Below are positions 23,401-33,200 of a stretch of 64,000 nucleotides of DNA, in pieces. The DNA is taken from assembly GCA_950022655.1 (NCBI GenBank), contig OX465581.1, forward strand, positions 33,451,300-33,515,299, given 5' to 3'. Under the pieces are notes generated by a model. The model was not told the DNA's origin, did no database searches, and saw nothing but the letters and a program-made list of their open reading frames with translations. This stretch comes from Alentia gelatinosa (Eukaryota > Annelida > Polychaeta > Phyllodocida > Polynoidae). Position 1 is the first letter of the stretch; each line of letters starts with the position of its first letter. The translations under genes were made by a program, and so were the position numbers.

Positions 23401-25068
23401 ACAAACGATGGTTTTTTTGGACAGGCGGCTCTGTAAACCACTCGTGGTTGACCTCGTAATACCCGTTGACCTTGTAATACGGGTGTTACTACGTGTCAAC
23501 CTCTCGTGGTTTACGGCCGTCTGTCCACAAAACCATCGATTATTGTCTATGTAATACATGAGCGCTAGCGAGTGTATTACGACGTCAACCGCGAGTGGTT
23601 TACAGAGCTGCCTGTCCACAAAAATTATCGTTTGTTGCATTTATTATCTATCTTTTCGAATAAATTAAACCCAGTAATTGCCATGTTAACGGGTATAACA
23701 CTAGGAACTGTTTCTTTGCTCTATAGCAAAAGGGACTATTTTTTCCGTATACCATGGTTTTGAGGCTGTATACCACAGTTTGAATCCGTATACCACAGTT
23801 ATGGTATCTGGCAGGTTTTATACAATGGGTAGTGGTTTACTGAGTCCCCATTCATTTTCAATGGGGGCTTTGTATACGATGGATAATAAGATGGTATTTT
23901 TGGAGATTGCATATGTAGTGGCTCACCTAGAGGGGCTCATAGCACGTCCCTTTTGGTACCTACCAATGGTGCAGTCCTCCCGATTGTTCTTCAATGGTCC
24001 CACCCCCTCAGGTTTTTTTTCTCAATTGGTGGGGGATTCCGGATGTAGCCCAGATATATTTGTTAAAGTGAATTAGTTTCGAACAATAACTGTTCGTCGA
24101 AGCTCTGTTCTTTTAGTCTACAGTTTCTCCTACTCCTGAATTATGAATACAATATGCATGTCTTTTTTTTTTTTTTAAAGCAGAGATCTTTTGTTTTCCT
24201 TCAGACAGAGTCTCCACTAATGACACCTCGTGCTGCTCTAGGAGAAGTATATATGGATGCAGGTATACAGATTCCCGGTCCTGTAAGCATACTGAGCGCC
24301 ACCAGCAGCCCAAGTCGTTCAGATACGATGCAACAAACCACATCTGTCCCTTTAGAAGAAGCCATGTTGGTTCATCACGATGAAAATGTCCGGGTCTCTG
24401 AACGAGAGTCAGCACCATCTACCGGATCTTCCCCAGTACTATCGCCTGAGGCTGACATCATTAGACAGGCATGGGTAAGAGAGCCCGCACCAAGGGAAAG
24501 ACCTGAAACAGTTTCCATACTAAACTGGGGTTTGAACTTTCAACCAGTGACAGGAACCACCACACCGGCTAACCCGCCCAACCAGAGTCAAGAATTGCTA
24601 CATGGCCAGAACGGCTCAGCTAACAATGAACCAATGGATACAAGTGGCGGACCCTCCAGCAACCAGAACAGGAATAATAATCGTCGCGGTCGTGGCGGTC
24701 GGACCGTGATTATGGCTAACGCAGTACATACTGCTTTACATCGTCATTATCCTTGGGCAGAGACTGCCCGGTCGCAGAATGAAACGTCCTACCGCCCAAT
24801 ACTGCCGGCGCAGTTGCGATGGACCCCCCAGGAAACTCGTCGTCATACCCCCCGACAGCCTCCCCAGCTACCTGCTCAGCCTCCGCGAGCATCCCGACAC
24901 TCGTACGTGGTTGTACAGCTGGACCACAGGACCGGGATGTACAGCACAAGAAGAGTGGTCCGCACATTGCCCCCCTCCGCGGCAGAGGGCGCCAGTGGTG
25001 GTGGAGAGGTGAGAGTGGGAGCGCTCACAGAGAGACCAGGAGCGGCTTCAGGACAGGATGAGCAATAA
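17303..25068 (+). CDS. TRIM-type RING/B-box/coiled-coil protein, 4 exons, 788 aa
   Basis: Joined exons 17303-17463, 18292-18399, 21425-22658 and 24205-25068 give 2367 nt with consistent phases (2, 2, 0) and canonical GT-AG borders. A C3HC4 RING (C25, C28, C40, H42, C45, C48, C71, C74) is split between exons 1 and 2. A B-box (C118, H121, C132, C135, C140, C143, H149, H152) and a coiled coil (about 165-320) follow in exon 3. The remainder is low-complexity: an Arg-Ser run at 351-363, Pro/Gln/Thr-rich sequence, and an R-R-G-R-G-G-R patch near 661. No SPRY, NHL or FN3 domain is visible. Known TRIM proteins are E3 ubiquitin ligases; the RING has every zinc ligand, so ligase activity is likely. The start is fixed by an in-frame TAG just upstream. 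I cannot name an ortholog. The gene runs tail to tail with the kinase gene. Confidence 0.85.
17605..18172. mobile_element. MITE with CAGGCCTCCCAGTG inverted ends (TRIM intron 1)
   Basis: The left end TTAACAATATTCAGGCCTCC and the right end are perfect inverted repeats of 25 bp. Target duplication is ambiguous (TTAA if the end is CAATATT, AATATT if the end is CAGGCC). A second copy starting at CAGGCC (27533) favours the CAG end and a hAT-like assignment. The interior is full of AAAACCTATA-type repeats. Confidence 0.8.
18292..18399 (+). CDS. TRIM gene exon 2 (second half of RING)
   Basis: Acceptor TTACTTAG, donor GTAACT. Completes a split Arg codon and supplies the last RING pair C-P-E-C (C71, C74). 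Confidence 0.85.
18512..18531. repeat. Poly-C tract (20 bases)
   Basis: Uninterrupted C run in TRIM intron 2. Confidence 0.95.
18660..18715. repeat. Fragment of the 38.8-kb foldback family
   Basis: The reverse complement (GTAAATTTAACATTTTGTCC and onward to ATAGATAAAATAGACC) matches 38790-38845, which lies in the foldback element in the kinase gene. Confidence 0.55.
19001..19412. repeat. Tandem duplication, ~190-200-bp unit
   Basis: Units begin at 19001 and 19204, with a third start at 19390. Each begins CTAAA(A/G)TCA and contains ACTCTGCCAATT, AAGGCCTGGTGGAGTGGG and CATTTCTCAGTGGG in the same order. Lies in TRIM intron 2. Confidence 0.85.
19500..19523. repeat. Poly-C tract (24 bases)
   Basis: Uninterrupted C run in TRIM intron 2. 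Confidence 0.95.
20697..20734. repeat. Short hairpin, GGCGACGTA arms
   Basis: GGCGACGTA and TACGTCGCC flank a 20-base loop. The same arm word recurs in the hairpin at 20831. Confidence 0.7.
20831..20868. repeat. Short hairpin, GGGCGACATAAAGATGA arms
   Basis: GGGCGACATAAAGATGA and TCATCTTTACGTCGCCC pair over a 4-5-base loop with one G-T type mismatch. A third half-copy (TTCATCTTTACATTGCCCGC) follows at 20871-20890. Confidence 0.75.
21425..22658 (+). CDS. TRIM gene exon 3 (B-box, coiled coil, RS patch)
   Basis: Acceptor ATTTTCAG at 21424 and donor GTAAGT at 22659. Contains 411 whole codons: linker, B-box, coiled coil with Glu/Arg/Ala-rich heptads, then the Arg-Ser run and Pro/Ser/Thr-rich tail. 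Reading past the donor gives a stop at 22734-22736, so an intron-retained form would end 26 codons later. Confidence 0.85.
23086..23143. repeat. Solo arm of a family-B hairpin
   Basis: GACAATAATCGATGGTTTTG through GAGGTTGACGCGTA is the reverse complement of 23485-23542. The larger inverted pair starts six bases later, so that pair probably landed in or next to an older hairpin. Confidence 0.6.
23149..23886. mobile_element. Two family-B hairpin elements, tail to tail (TRIM intron 3)
   Basis: The left end TTATCCATCGTATACAAAG and the right end CTTTGTATACGATGGATAA are inverted, and homology continues inward for over 300 bp (GTATACGGGAAAAATAGTCC, TTTATTCGAAAAGAT). Each half reads tip, then an inverted internal copy of the tip (GATTGATAATAAA at 23385), then the hairpin word GTGGACAGGC...GTAAACCAC...GTTGAC. 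The left half has a complete hairpin (23400-23540). The right half begins mid-hairpin near 23553. I infer two insertions of the same element in opposite orientation. Confidence 0.8.
24205..25068 (+). CDS. TRIM gene exon 4 (disordered C-terminus)
   Basis: Acceptor TTTTCCTTCAG; 287 codons and TAA. Rich in Pro, Ser, Thr, Gln, Asn and Arg, with an R-R-G-R-G-G-R patch. Codon use and GC content rise toward the end, and overlapping frames in this exon are shadows. Confidence 0.75.
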   Translation, partial: TESPLMTPRAALGEVYMDAGIQIPGPVSILSATSSPSRSDTMQQTTSVPLEEAMLVHHDENVRVSERESAPSTGSSPVLSPEADIIRQAWVREPAPRERPETVSILNWGLNFQPVTGTTTPANPPNQSQELLHGQNGSANNEPMDTSGGPSSNQNRNNNRRGRGGRTVIMANAVHTALHRHYPWAETARSQNETSYRPILPAQLRWTPQETRRHTPRQPPQLPAQPPRASRHSYVVVQLDHRTGMYSTRRVVRTLPPSAAEGASGGGEVRVGALTERPGAASGQDEQ

Positions 25069-25069
25069 A
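25064..25069 (+). terminator. Poly(A) signal AATAAA overlapping the TRIM stop codon
   Basis: GAGCAATAAAG: the TAA stop (25066-25068) lies inside AATAAA. If this signal is used, the 3' UTR is only about 15-30 bases. Another AATAAA occurs at 25318-25323. Confidence 0.5.
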
Positions 25070-26234
25070 GTCGGCTTGTATTCTCCAAATGTATCCAGCT
25101 CTAACTTTGGTGTATCATTTGAGATGGGTTGGATATGCTGAAACTGTGATTTAAACTCTTATTAATTAAAAATGCATGCGTTTATCAACACGCTATATTT
25201 AATGCTATACATGTACGGATGTGGGTGTATTAATTATATACTTATACTACCAATACAGTGTGTTTCACCAATCTACAATAGAGCAGTGCTCAGTGCAAAT
25301 TCATACATTCTTATGAGAATAAAATCCACGTGCTCCTACAGAGCTATTTGTATGTTTATTTTAGCATCTCAAAGTACGATATTAGTGACCTTGAAAAGAA
25401 TTACAAAGCTATGAATTTAGTTTGAATATTGTGTATAAAAGTAAGGAACTATCAACACAACACATTGGTAAATCTTTATTAATGTTATTTTACTTTTTGC
25501 CCCCCTGTTGGTGTCTACCTACTCTTAATATCAACCTTTAGTGATTTACAGAGCCGCCTGCCCGCAAAACCATTGTTTATAGAATTCTAATTGAACAAAT
25601 TGGACGTGAAACTACTCAAACAATCATCGTTTGTGGTATTTATTCCTATATACCTATTGGCGAACACTATGGTTACACTAGCACTAAGCTGCTAGGGGTG
25701 GAATATCTTGCAAAAGGTTGATGTTTACTTCCCTAGGTTGACAATTGACCAAAACTGACGATCGGTGAATTTAGCAGTAGCAAAGTCTATGTAACAACTA
25801 AGTATCGAGATATATTATATCGGACATTAATGCAAAAGAGTTTAGATAATAGGAATAATTATTTAGGGTGCAAAAGGCGTGATTTCGGAGCCTCCAAAAT
25901 GTAAACATACTACATTCATGCAGCTTTGATGTTACCATGGCGTTGTCACATAGCAACCTGCATAGGTGCTATGAGACCGGCCGAACGAAACCATATCAGT
26001 CGTAGTGATGCGATAAGGGTGGCCATGGTTTCTAGGACTAATGCAGGTAAAAAATTCAACATTTTTATCAATATTTGAAGGTATATAGGAATGGGGAAAC
26101 CAAGCCCCAGTGAAAGAAAGTCAAAGTTACTTGGAAAGGCTTGGAAAAATTAGTGCCTGCAGCCAAGGCCTTGGGCAGTAATTTTTCGGAGCCTAACCTC
26201 ATAACTTTGACTTTTTCTCACCAGAACATAGTTT
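25070..26234. other. Intergenic, mostly nothing recognised
   Basis: No gene. Bases 25544-25590 (TTACAGAGCCGCCTG...AAAACCATTGTTT) and 25620-25650 are fragments of the family-B hairpin arm. Confidence 0.5.
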
Positions 26235-26350
26235 CCCTCTATTATCCTTCTTCTTAAGTAAATTAATCCCAGGAATTGATATATTAAAGGGTATGTCAAT
26301 ATATGCTATTTTTCTGCTCTATAGCACAATGGGACCATTTTTTTGTATAC
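26235..26350. repeat. Family-B fragment
   Basis: TTATCCTTCTTCTTAAGTAA, CCAGGAATTGATATATTAAA and GCTCTATAGCACAATGGGAC match the family-B arm in order, with decay. Confidence 0.6.
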
Positions 26351-26368
26351 CATGGATTTTAGGCTTTA

Positions 26369-26885
26369 TTATCAATCGTATACAAAGTCCCCATTGAAAA
26401 TGCATGGGGACTCCTTAAACCACGACCCATTGTATAAAACTTGTCAGATACCATAACTGTGGTATATGGATTCAAACCTGTGGTATACGGCCTCAAAACC
26501 ATGGTATACGGGAAAAATAGTCCCTTTTGCTATAGAGCAAAGAAATAGTTCCTAATGTTATACCCGTTAATATGGTAATTACTGGGTTTAATTTATTCGA
26601 AAAGATGGATAATAAATGCAACAAACGATGGTTTTGTGGACAGGCAGCTCTGTAAACCACTCGCGGTTGACCTCGTAATACACTCGCTAGCGCTCGTGTA
26701 TTACTACGCGTCAACCCCTTGTTGTTTATGGCCGACTGTCCACAAAACCATCGATTATTGTCTATGTATACCACAGATTGGAATCAGTATACCATAGTTA
26801 TGGTATCTAACAAGTTTTATATAATGGGTCGTGGTTTACAGAGTCCCCATACATTATCAATGGGGACTTTGTATACCATGGATAA
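26369..26885. mobile_element. Family-B hairpin element pair, copy 2
   Basis: TTATCAATCGTATACAAAGT at the left and CTTTGTATACCATGGATAA at the right. The left half is complete: tip, internal inverted tip GATGGATAATAAATG (26604-26618), hairpin 26625-26765 with apex CTCGCTAGCGCTCG. The right half is a truncated inverted copy carrying only the outer region. Homologous to 23149-23886. Confidence 0.8.
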
Positions 26886-26924
26886 CTAGGAGCAAATAGG
26901 ATGTTCATCATAGATGAATGAGCG

Positions 26925-27160
26925 TGCAATTATAAATGAATAACAACTAAAAGATTTGGGATACATTCAGTCTATGGATAGTTTTCTGTAACCCACTTGC
27001 ACCTAGTCAACTTGCCATTTCTGCAACTGGTCTAGGATCAAAACACATCAAGTGCAAGTGGGTCTTGAGGTATTTTGGTCTTGAGTGATTGGTCATGGTC
27101 AGTTGGGCACACCTCTAAGACCCTGAGACACTGGCTCCCTGCTCTGTTCTCACTATCACA
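26925..27160 (-). repeat. Dispersed repeat family F, copy 1
   Basis: The reverse complement matches 54945-55165 through the words ATGACCAATCACT, GATCCTAGAC, TTGCAGAAATGGCAAGTT and CATAGACTGA. Unclassified. Confidence 0.65.
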
Positions 27161-27261
27161 GTGAGCAGCATGCAGATAGTAAAGGGATAGTTTTCTGGAA
27201 GCACACTGAAAGTTCAATGTGACCACTCTAACCTCTAGATGATGTATTTAGTGTGTGCAAG

Positions 27262-27532
27262 CATGCTCTAATAAATAGACAATAATCATTGGTTTTGTGG
27301 ACAGGTGCCTATAAACCATGAGAGGTTGACCCATACACAATATTACCATGATTTCGATCTGAGTGGCCGTATTCTCCGCGTAGTTGACACGGAGTATTAC
27401 AGAGTGGTTTACAGAGCTGCCTGTCCAGATAACCATCGTTTGTTGCATTTATTACCCATCTTTTAGAATAAATTGAACCCAGAAATTAACATATCAAAGG
27501 GTATAAAAATAGAGACTATGTCTTGCTCTATA
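27262..27532 (-). mobile_element. Decayed family-B element, interrupted on its right
   Basis: Hairpin arm words GACAATAATCATTGGTTTTG and GTTTACAGAGCTGCCTGTCC flank a replaced apex (the repeat also seen at 2170). The B arm continues to GTCTTGCTCTATA, where it is cut by the MITE starting CAGGCCTCCC. Confidence 0.7.
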
Positions 27533-27950
27533 CAGGCCTCCCAGTACCCCACTTCCTCAATATACGTTTTTTAATAGGTTTTATCTCACCCCGGTATTTT
27601 TCTCCATAGGCTTAACATTAGGAACTCGTACGCCACGGCCTTGAGGTTCGTGCACCCAATACTCAATGGCTAATTTGGTGATTCATTTCATCAATAAATA
27701 GTGTTATACGGGGTGAGATAAAATCAGAAACCCACTCGATGAAAATAACTTGGTCTGTACTCAACCTTGTTTGACCACAGAGTAATTCACTCAGCTTCGC
27801 TTCGTGAATTACTCTGCAGTCAAACTCGGTGGAGTACGGACCAAGCTATTTCCATCTCGTGGGTTTCCTTCTAATTGAAAATCAAAATAAAGGTTATAGG
27901 TTTTTCAAGGCCAAAAACATAGGCTTTTATAGGTTTTTATGGTTAAATGA
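27533..27950 (-). mobile_element. CAGGCCTCCC MITE copy, split by a family-A insertion
   Basis: 27533-27580 and 27875-27950 together match the reverse complement of the right half of 17605-18172 (GGAGGCCTG end, TTTTTTATAGGTTTTG, GAAAATCAAAAT, GGTTTTTCAAG). The far end is not recognisable. Confidence 0.75.
27581..27874 (+). mobile_element. Family-A hairpin element with defined ends (Helentron/HINE-like)
   Basis: 294 bp inserted in the MITE above. Removing TTATCTCACC...CCTTCTAA restores ATAGGTT plus TTGAAAATC, exactly the uninterrupted sequence in TRIM intron 1 (reverse complement of about 18104-18119). So insertion occurred between Ts without duplication (alternative splits differ by one or two Ts). 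Order: terminus TTATCTCACCCC, CCATAGGCTTAACATT, inverted terminus GGGGTGAGATAA (27710-27721), hairpin 27727-27869 with apex near GCTTCGCTTCG, tail TTCTAA. Confidence 0.85.
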
Positions 27951-28084
27951 CATTTTAACAAAGAATGGAAAATGATACATTGAGGCATCATTTGCATCAA
28001 CTACGGGAGTGTTCTGAGGCACCATTTGCATTAGCCGTCATTTGCATGAGGCGTCATTGGTAAAGAAAGGGTTAATCAGTAACT

Positions 28085-28184
28085 CCCCTAACTAGCCATT
28101 GAGTATTGGGTACACTACTTTCATGGCCGTGGAGTATAGGTTACTAAAGTTAATCCTATGGAGGAAAATACCGTGGTGAGCAAT
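28085..28184 (-). repeat. Family-A fragment, inverted
   Basis: CCATTGAGTATTGGGTACAC...TCCTATGGAGGAAAATACCG is the reverse complement of 27590-27680. Lacks hairpin and intact terminus. Confidence 0.65.
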
Positions 28185-28274
28185 GATCAGAGGTACATTA
28201 GTTACATGCAAGTTCTTTGAAAATGCATCACCAAGTCAGAATAAATGCAGATGTAAAAGGAAGGAGCTGACATT

Positions 28275-30027
28275 TCATAGAAAGTTTTATATTTTTTATT
28301 GTACACTTAAAACATGAGTGATCGATTAGAAAAAGGAAAACGTTAAAACGCCAATTGGGAACTGGAGTGTGTCTACATGCCAAGAGGTATAGCGCACGGC
28401 TTTGTTCACATGCTCAGACAGGGTCCGGAGTATACGTGTGAATCGGGCAACTTGTGCAGCTGAAAGAACCCATGGAAGACTTCCTCGATACACAAAGAAC
28501 CCACCCCTTTGGGTAGCTCTTTATTAATAGTTGCCTTATAAGAATTCTTGATATTACGGATTATCAAAAGTCAAATGAATGAGAACTATAGTTGGAAGTA
28601 TGCTTCGTCGTCATGATATCACTCTATTGATTAACGGAAAAATTGCACAAACTATGGGTTTGACAGGCAAAATCTATTGTCCTGATATAGATAATGGGAA
28701 GCTGAATCAGTTTAAATTTCTGACTACGGTACGCCGTGTTTGTCTTTTTTTAAAGAGACCCTGTGAATGGAATGTAATAGTCTGCGTAAACAAGCATACA
28801 TACATATCGCTGTTCGAGCGACTAACAGGAACTTCAGAATACTTACAGATATAAAGTTTGCATTAGCTTGAATAATAATTTAAAATGCGAACATATGTCT
28901 ACATCTCGCAAATATAGGTGTCTGTCCTTTCAAGAAAACATTGGTTCAGAAAACATGGAAGAGCAAATGTAACGTAACACTTTAGAATAACAAATACATG
29001 TATATTAACAATGGAAAAGCCAAACATGTAAAAGTGAATCTCTGAAAGGTAAGTTAACCATGATCCTTTTAACATGTCCATACTGCTTGACAAATATGTA
29101 AATGGGTGTCCTCCGAGGAAAATCTTATGAATTTACAATATTAGTTTACTTTACAATCGCCCTCGAATAAGCAGTTCTGTAAAGCAGCTTTATCTAATAC
29201 TTTGACGAAATATTTTCATCCTTTAAACTGCGTCTAAACCCGTACAAAAAGGTCAGATTCTTCGCACTTCCCACGTATAAATAGCTTGCATCGGAAACTG
29301 TACTACGAAAAACGGCAATTATACAAAGCTAGTAACTTAATCGAACTTGTAATGAACTTGAGAACTTTGTACATTTGGTCTCCCTTGACTCGAAGTGATC
29401 TTTGTGTATGTGAAAAGAACTATCTACAGTGAAAATGGGTACCCCTCCCCTCATATATTTCATCGGTTATCATGGCCTCTAGTGTTATCAACATCAGGTA
29501 GCACGTTATTTATCGTTAAATGACAAAATGATGAACTTTTAATTTAAAAATGTACATCTCAGTTTTTTATGGCTATTCCAAAGGTACAATGAACTATCGA
29601 AATGGCTTTCTGTGACCCATTTCTGCCCGAATCAAATCATACAGGAATCAAACCTAAAATAAAACAACAAAGTTCGGTAATTTTTGTTTGTTAATAGTTT
29701 GTCCGTTAAAAATTACCCACAAAATATACTCCAGGACTGTCCCAATCTAAAATATATTCCTTTCTAGCCGGTAGGCAAGGTTTGCAGTAATATTAGATGA
29801 ACTGAAATCTGGCGAGCTGACAGCGTCTTATGCGAACATGGACATTCTCTGGAGAGAACATCCGTCAAGTAATAATATCTCACGAGGTGCCGCCACTGTA
29901 CTCTGCATTCCCCTAGCGGCCTAGTGTAGAAACGTTTATGGCGTGCGTTGACTAAGACTGAAGTGATGTGACCACGGTAGCTGGTGGCATTGGGAAAGGA
30001 AGCACTCTCTCCCTGACACTGCCTTTA
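28275..30027 (-). other. IP3K: Predicted 3' UTR of the IP3 3-kinase gene
   Basis: About 1.75 kb with no recognisable transposon, right downstream of the stop codon. On the minus strand AATAAA occurs at 28295-28300 and again near 28518, candidate cleavage signals. Extent is inferred. Confidence 0.45.
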
Positions 30028-30264
30028 CTAAGTTTCATCTCTCTCTTCTGATGTTTGTTGTTTTACGCTTGAAAGCTCTTCGAAGATGTCGATAAGATTG
30101 TCTAAACCCAGGAGGTAGCCGTCCTCGTGGTTACCCTCCTGCCACGGGGACCGGTGGTCGAGGGTTTTCCCCTCGGGGAGAGGGGTAGTCTTCCCAAAGT
30201 CTATCATCCAAATGTTGGCTTGACCACAATGGTCATGTACGAACAGGAAGGAACTGCCAATCAC
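30028..30264 (-). CDS. IP3K: IP3K exon 8 (catalytic C-terminus)
   Basis: Acceptor TTTTACAG precedes V-I-G-S-S-F-L-F. Contains [13 protein letters not shown] and [10 protein letters not shown]; stop TAG at 30028-30030. Confidence 0.95.
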   Translation of the reverse strand: MIGSSFLFVHDHCGQANIWMIDFGKTTPLPEGKTLDHRSPWQEGNHEDGYLLGLDNLIDIFEELSSVKQQTSEERDET

Positions 30265-33200
30265 CTGTAAAAGGAGAACAGCGTCGATGGTAAATGAATA
30301 TACGTGGAATTACAATGTACTGAATACTGGGCTATTTCAAAACTCCATGCAGAAACATTGCATTATGATACCAGCTTTGGATATTCATGTAGGCCTAATG
30401 CATTCTTAGGTGTCTTTGAGCGCAAATACAGGGCAGCTAAAACGTTAGACTATTTTTATTTAGCCTTCATTGTCCATGATATGTCAGAGATGCCAATAAT
30501 GCCTGAAGAAAAAATACAGGAAATTTCCCTATCCGGCTTTTTTTTAGATTTCAGAGTTAGGGTCATGGGTAAAACTGTCTAAGAATTTTTTATTTGTTAT
30601 TATTATTATTTTTTTTTTGGCATCGGCTTGCTCCAGAGGTGTTATTGCCACGTCGTAATAACCTTAGAATCCAGATTATGGCTTTCAGCTTTAAGGCAAA
30701 TCTATAGAATACAGAATAGATACATTTCCTGAAAGCCAGGTAGCTTGATAGCCGAAGCACGTCTTAGTGAGACTCCCAATCAAATATAACGGTGAGCAGA
30801 AAACAACCATGCAGGAAGTTAAGCTTTGGGCTGAATGCTTACAAGGTGACCCAGTATACTGTAAGGTGAATAGTCCGTGTCACCTCATTTACCATGAACA
30901 GAACCTAATTATCTTACTTCACTGACGTGAAAAGTTGCAACAATATTAACATTGACAGACGAGGTCATATTCTCGTTTGTTCTATACATTGTGATATCAT
31001 AGCGTTATCTATAATGAATAATTTCATTTTAGCAATAAAAGTAGATTTGCTTAGCGTACCTCATGTGTAGCGAAGAAAGGTGATGATTCTAATGTAGCGC
31101 GGATCGCTTTTAGACGTCGCAGGTACTTCAGCTGTTGAAACAAAATACTTGAGTTTTAATTATCCCAGGACTATTTCTAAACTATAGATATCTAATCGAA
31201 TGTTTATGGCTGCCAATTATATAACATATACATGTGTTTGTAAAGAGATGGATAATTATTTCCTGTTCACATGAACACATATAAAGGGCAAACGTTCAAA
31301 CTATTTAAGATTCCTGCACGTACCTCAATATTTGTGTCCCCCTCAGTGAAGGAAGTGAAAGCCTCCATAACCTGCTCTTTCGTCTTGGTCGTTTTGAAGT
31401 CTGTGCTGTGTGAGTCTTGTTTCTGTCGGACAAAGAAGGGTGGAATGAAAACGGGACCCTTGTCTATATAAGATATGTTAGGAATAATGGGGAAAAAAGG
31501 GGTAGACTGGTAACTAAGTAGGCAAAATCACGTGGAAAAAAAGGCCCGGTGGGGGTCTGTTCTGGAGAACGACCACAGAGTGTGATGATTTATTGCCTCA
31601 TTTGTTCTGCTTGTTTTCGAGAATTTCTATATCCATGGTCTAATGTGCAGGATCATCAGAAACAATCTAGACGTACTGAATTAAAACGTAAGCTAAATAT
31701 TGAGTCTATACGGACCACTACATCACGTGGCATTAGCTGAAATTCTGGCTATAAAATAATTGACTACTTCCTAGTCAATTTAAGGACAAGCAATATTCAT
31801 TCTATCTGAATATGTCAATTCTTTTCTTCTAATTGGAGATGCCAGCTTATTGGAAGTAACTCTCTCTATTCTTGCAGCTGAATGAATGAGAAACTTGTTC
31901 CAACAAAAAAAAGAGATTTTCTTTACTTAAGCTTTGTGAAAGTATTAGTCAATGCATTCAATTATTTTACTTATTTCATTGCCCAGGTTTGATTATTTAG
32001 CATCATGCAAGTACGAGGGGAACGTCATAACAAGCATTACTTATTTCTCCAGGCATATAATGCAGAATTTGACAAATGAACCACAACCACATATGAATGT
32101 CCGGTATTAATGAATTATTTTATATTTCTAAAAGAATGAATCTGAATTTCAAATCAACTTAATAGCTCTGTTAATATAACTGTATGCTCATACTTACTCT
32201 AAGTCCCTTTAAATAAAAAGTACAGATATTAAAACGATAGGCAATGAAAACGATAGATCAGTTTGTGTCTATGGAATAGGAAATTCCAACTAACACTACA
32301 GTAAAAACCCAATTTCCCATTATCATTTAAATAACCCACTGAACAGAAATCACTAAGAATATTGTATGGTCTACTCGCAGCTCTCGAAAGTCATTCCCAA
32401 ATTCAGCACTAGGGGGCCTACATATATACGCCAACATACCGCTACACCGGGTACCTTTGGTCACACTGAAGCGCTCCAAACTCGATGGCGGACGGGGACT
32501 CACCCCAAGCACGAATATGTTTCTGATTTTATCTTAGTGTGGAAATGTTTATCTGTTTATTGCCCATTGAGTATGAGTTATCGTACTCGCAAGCCTGTTG
32601 ATTACGAGTCCCTAATATTAAACCTATGGACGTTTATACCAGACTAAGATAAGGAAAAGTACTCACCTTTATCCCTTCTATGCGGAAGCCTAGTGTACTC
32701 GTTGAGGAGATGGTCTCGCGCCACTGCATGTAGCGTGGTTTGGTAATCCCCTGTAACAAGCGCTCCTCCTCATTCGGCTCGTCTGGATCAATGTCTGTCA
32801 TCTTCTTGTACATATCCTGTTCAGGTGGAATAGGTAATTATGAAAGCGATATATCTATAGGGCAGTATGGACTATCTATGGGCTTATTTGTTTATGAGCA
32901 AGAACTTTTTAGTTTGCAAGCAAACAAATTAGGTTTCACATTTGTTCATACAATGGTACCGGTATCATTTCTACACACTTTCTATGCTTCATGCTTGGAT
33001 ATACACGAAAACCATTTGATAAGCTCATGTTAATGAGAAGTATGTGATATCAAAGCGGCTGTAGGCTGTATCGGTGGAGTAACTTACAAATATACCCGAA
33101 AGATGTTAAATGCAGACACCAGCCTTTACAGTAATCACGGACCTATAGGCTTCTTCTTTGACATAACATTGTACAACCATGAAAGATAGACTCTATTGAG

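Noticed and set aside
31324..31471. Longer kinase exon 6 starting with D-K-G-P-V-F
   Set aside because: That reading is open but its upstream acceptor breaks the phase; the CCGACAG acceptor restores phase and family length.
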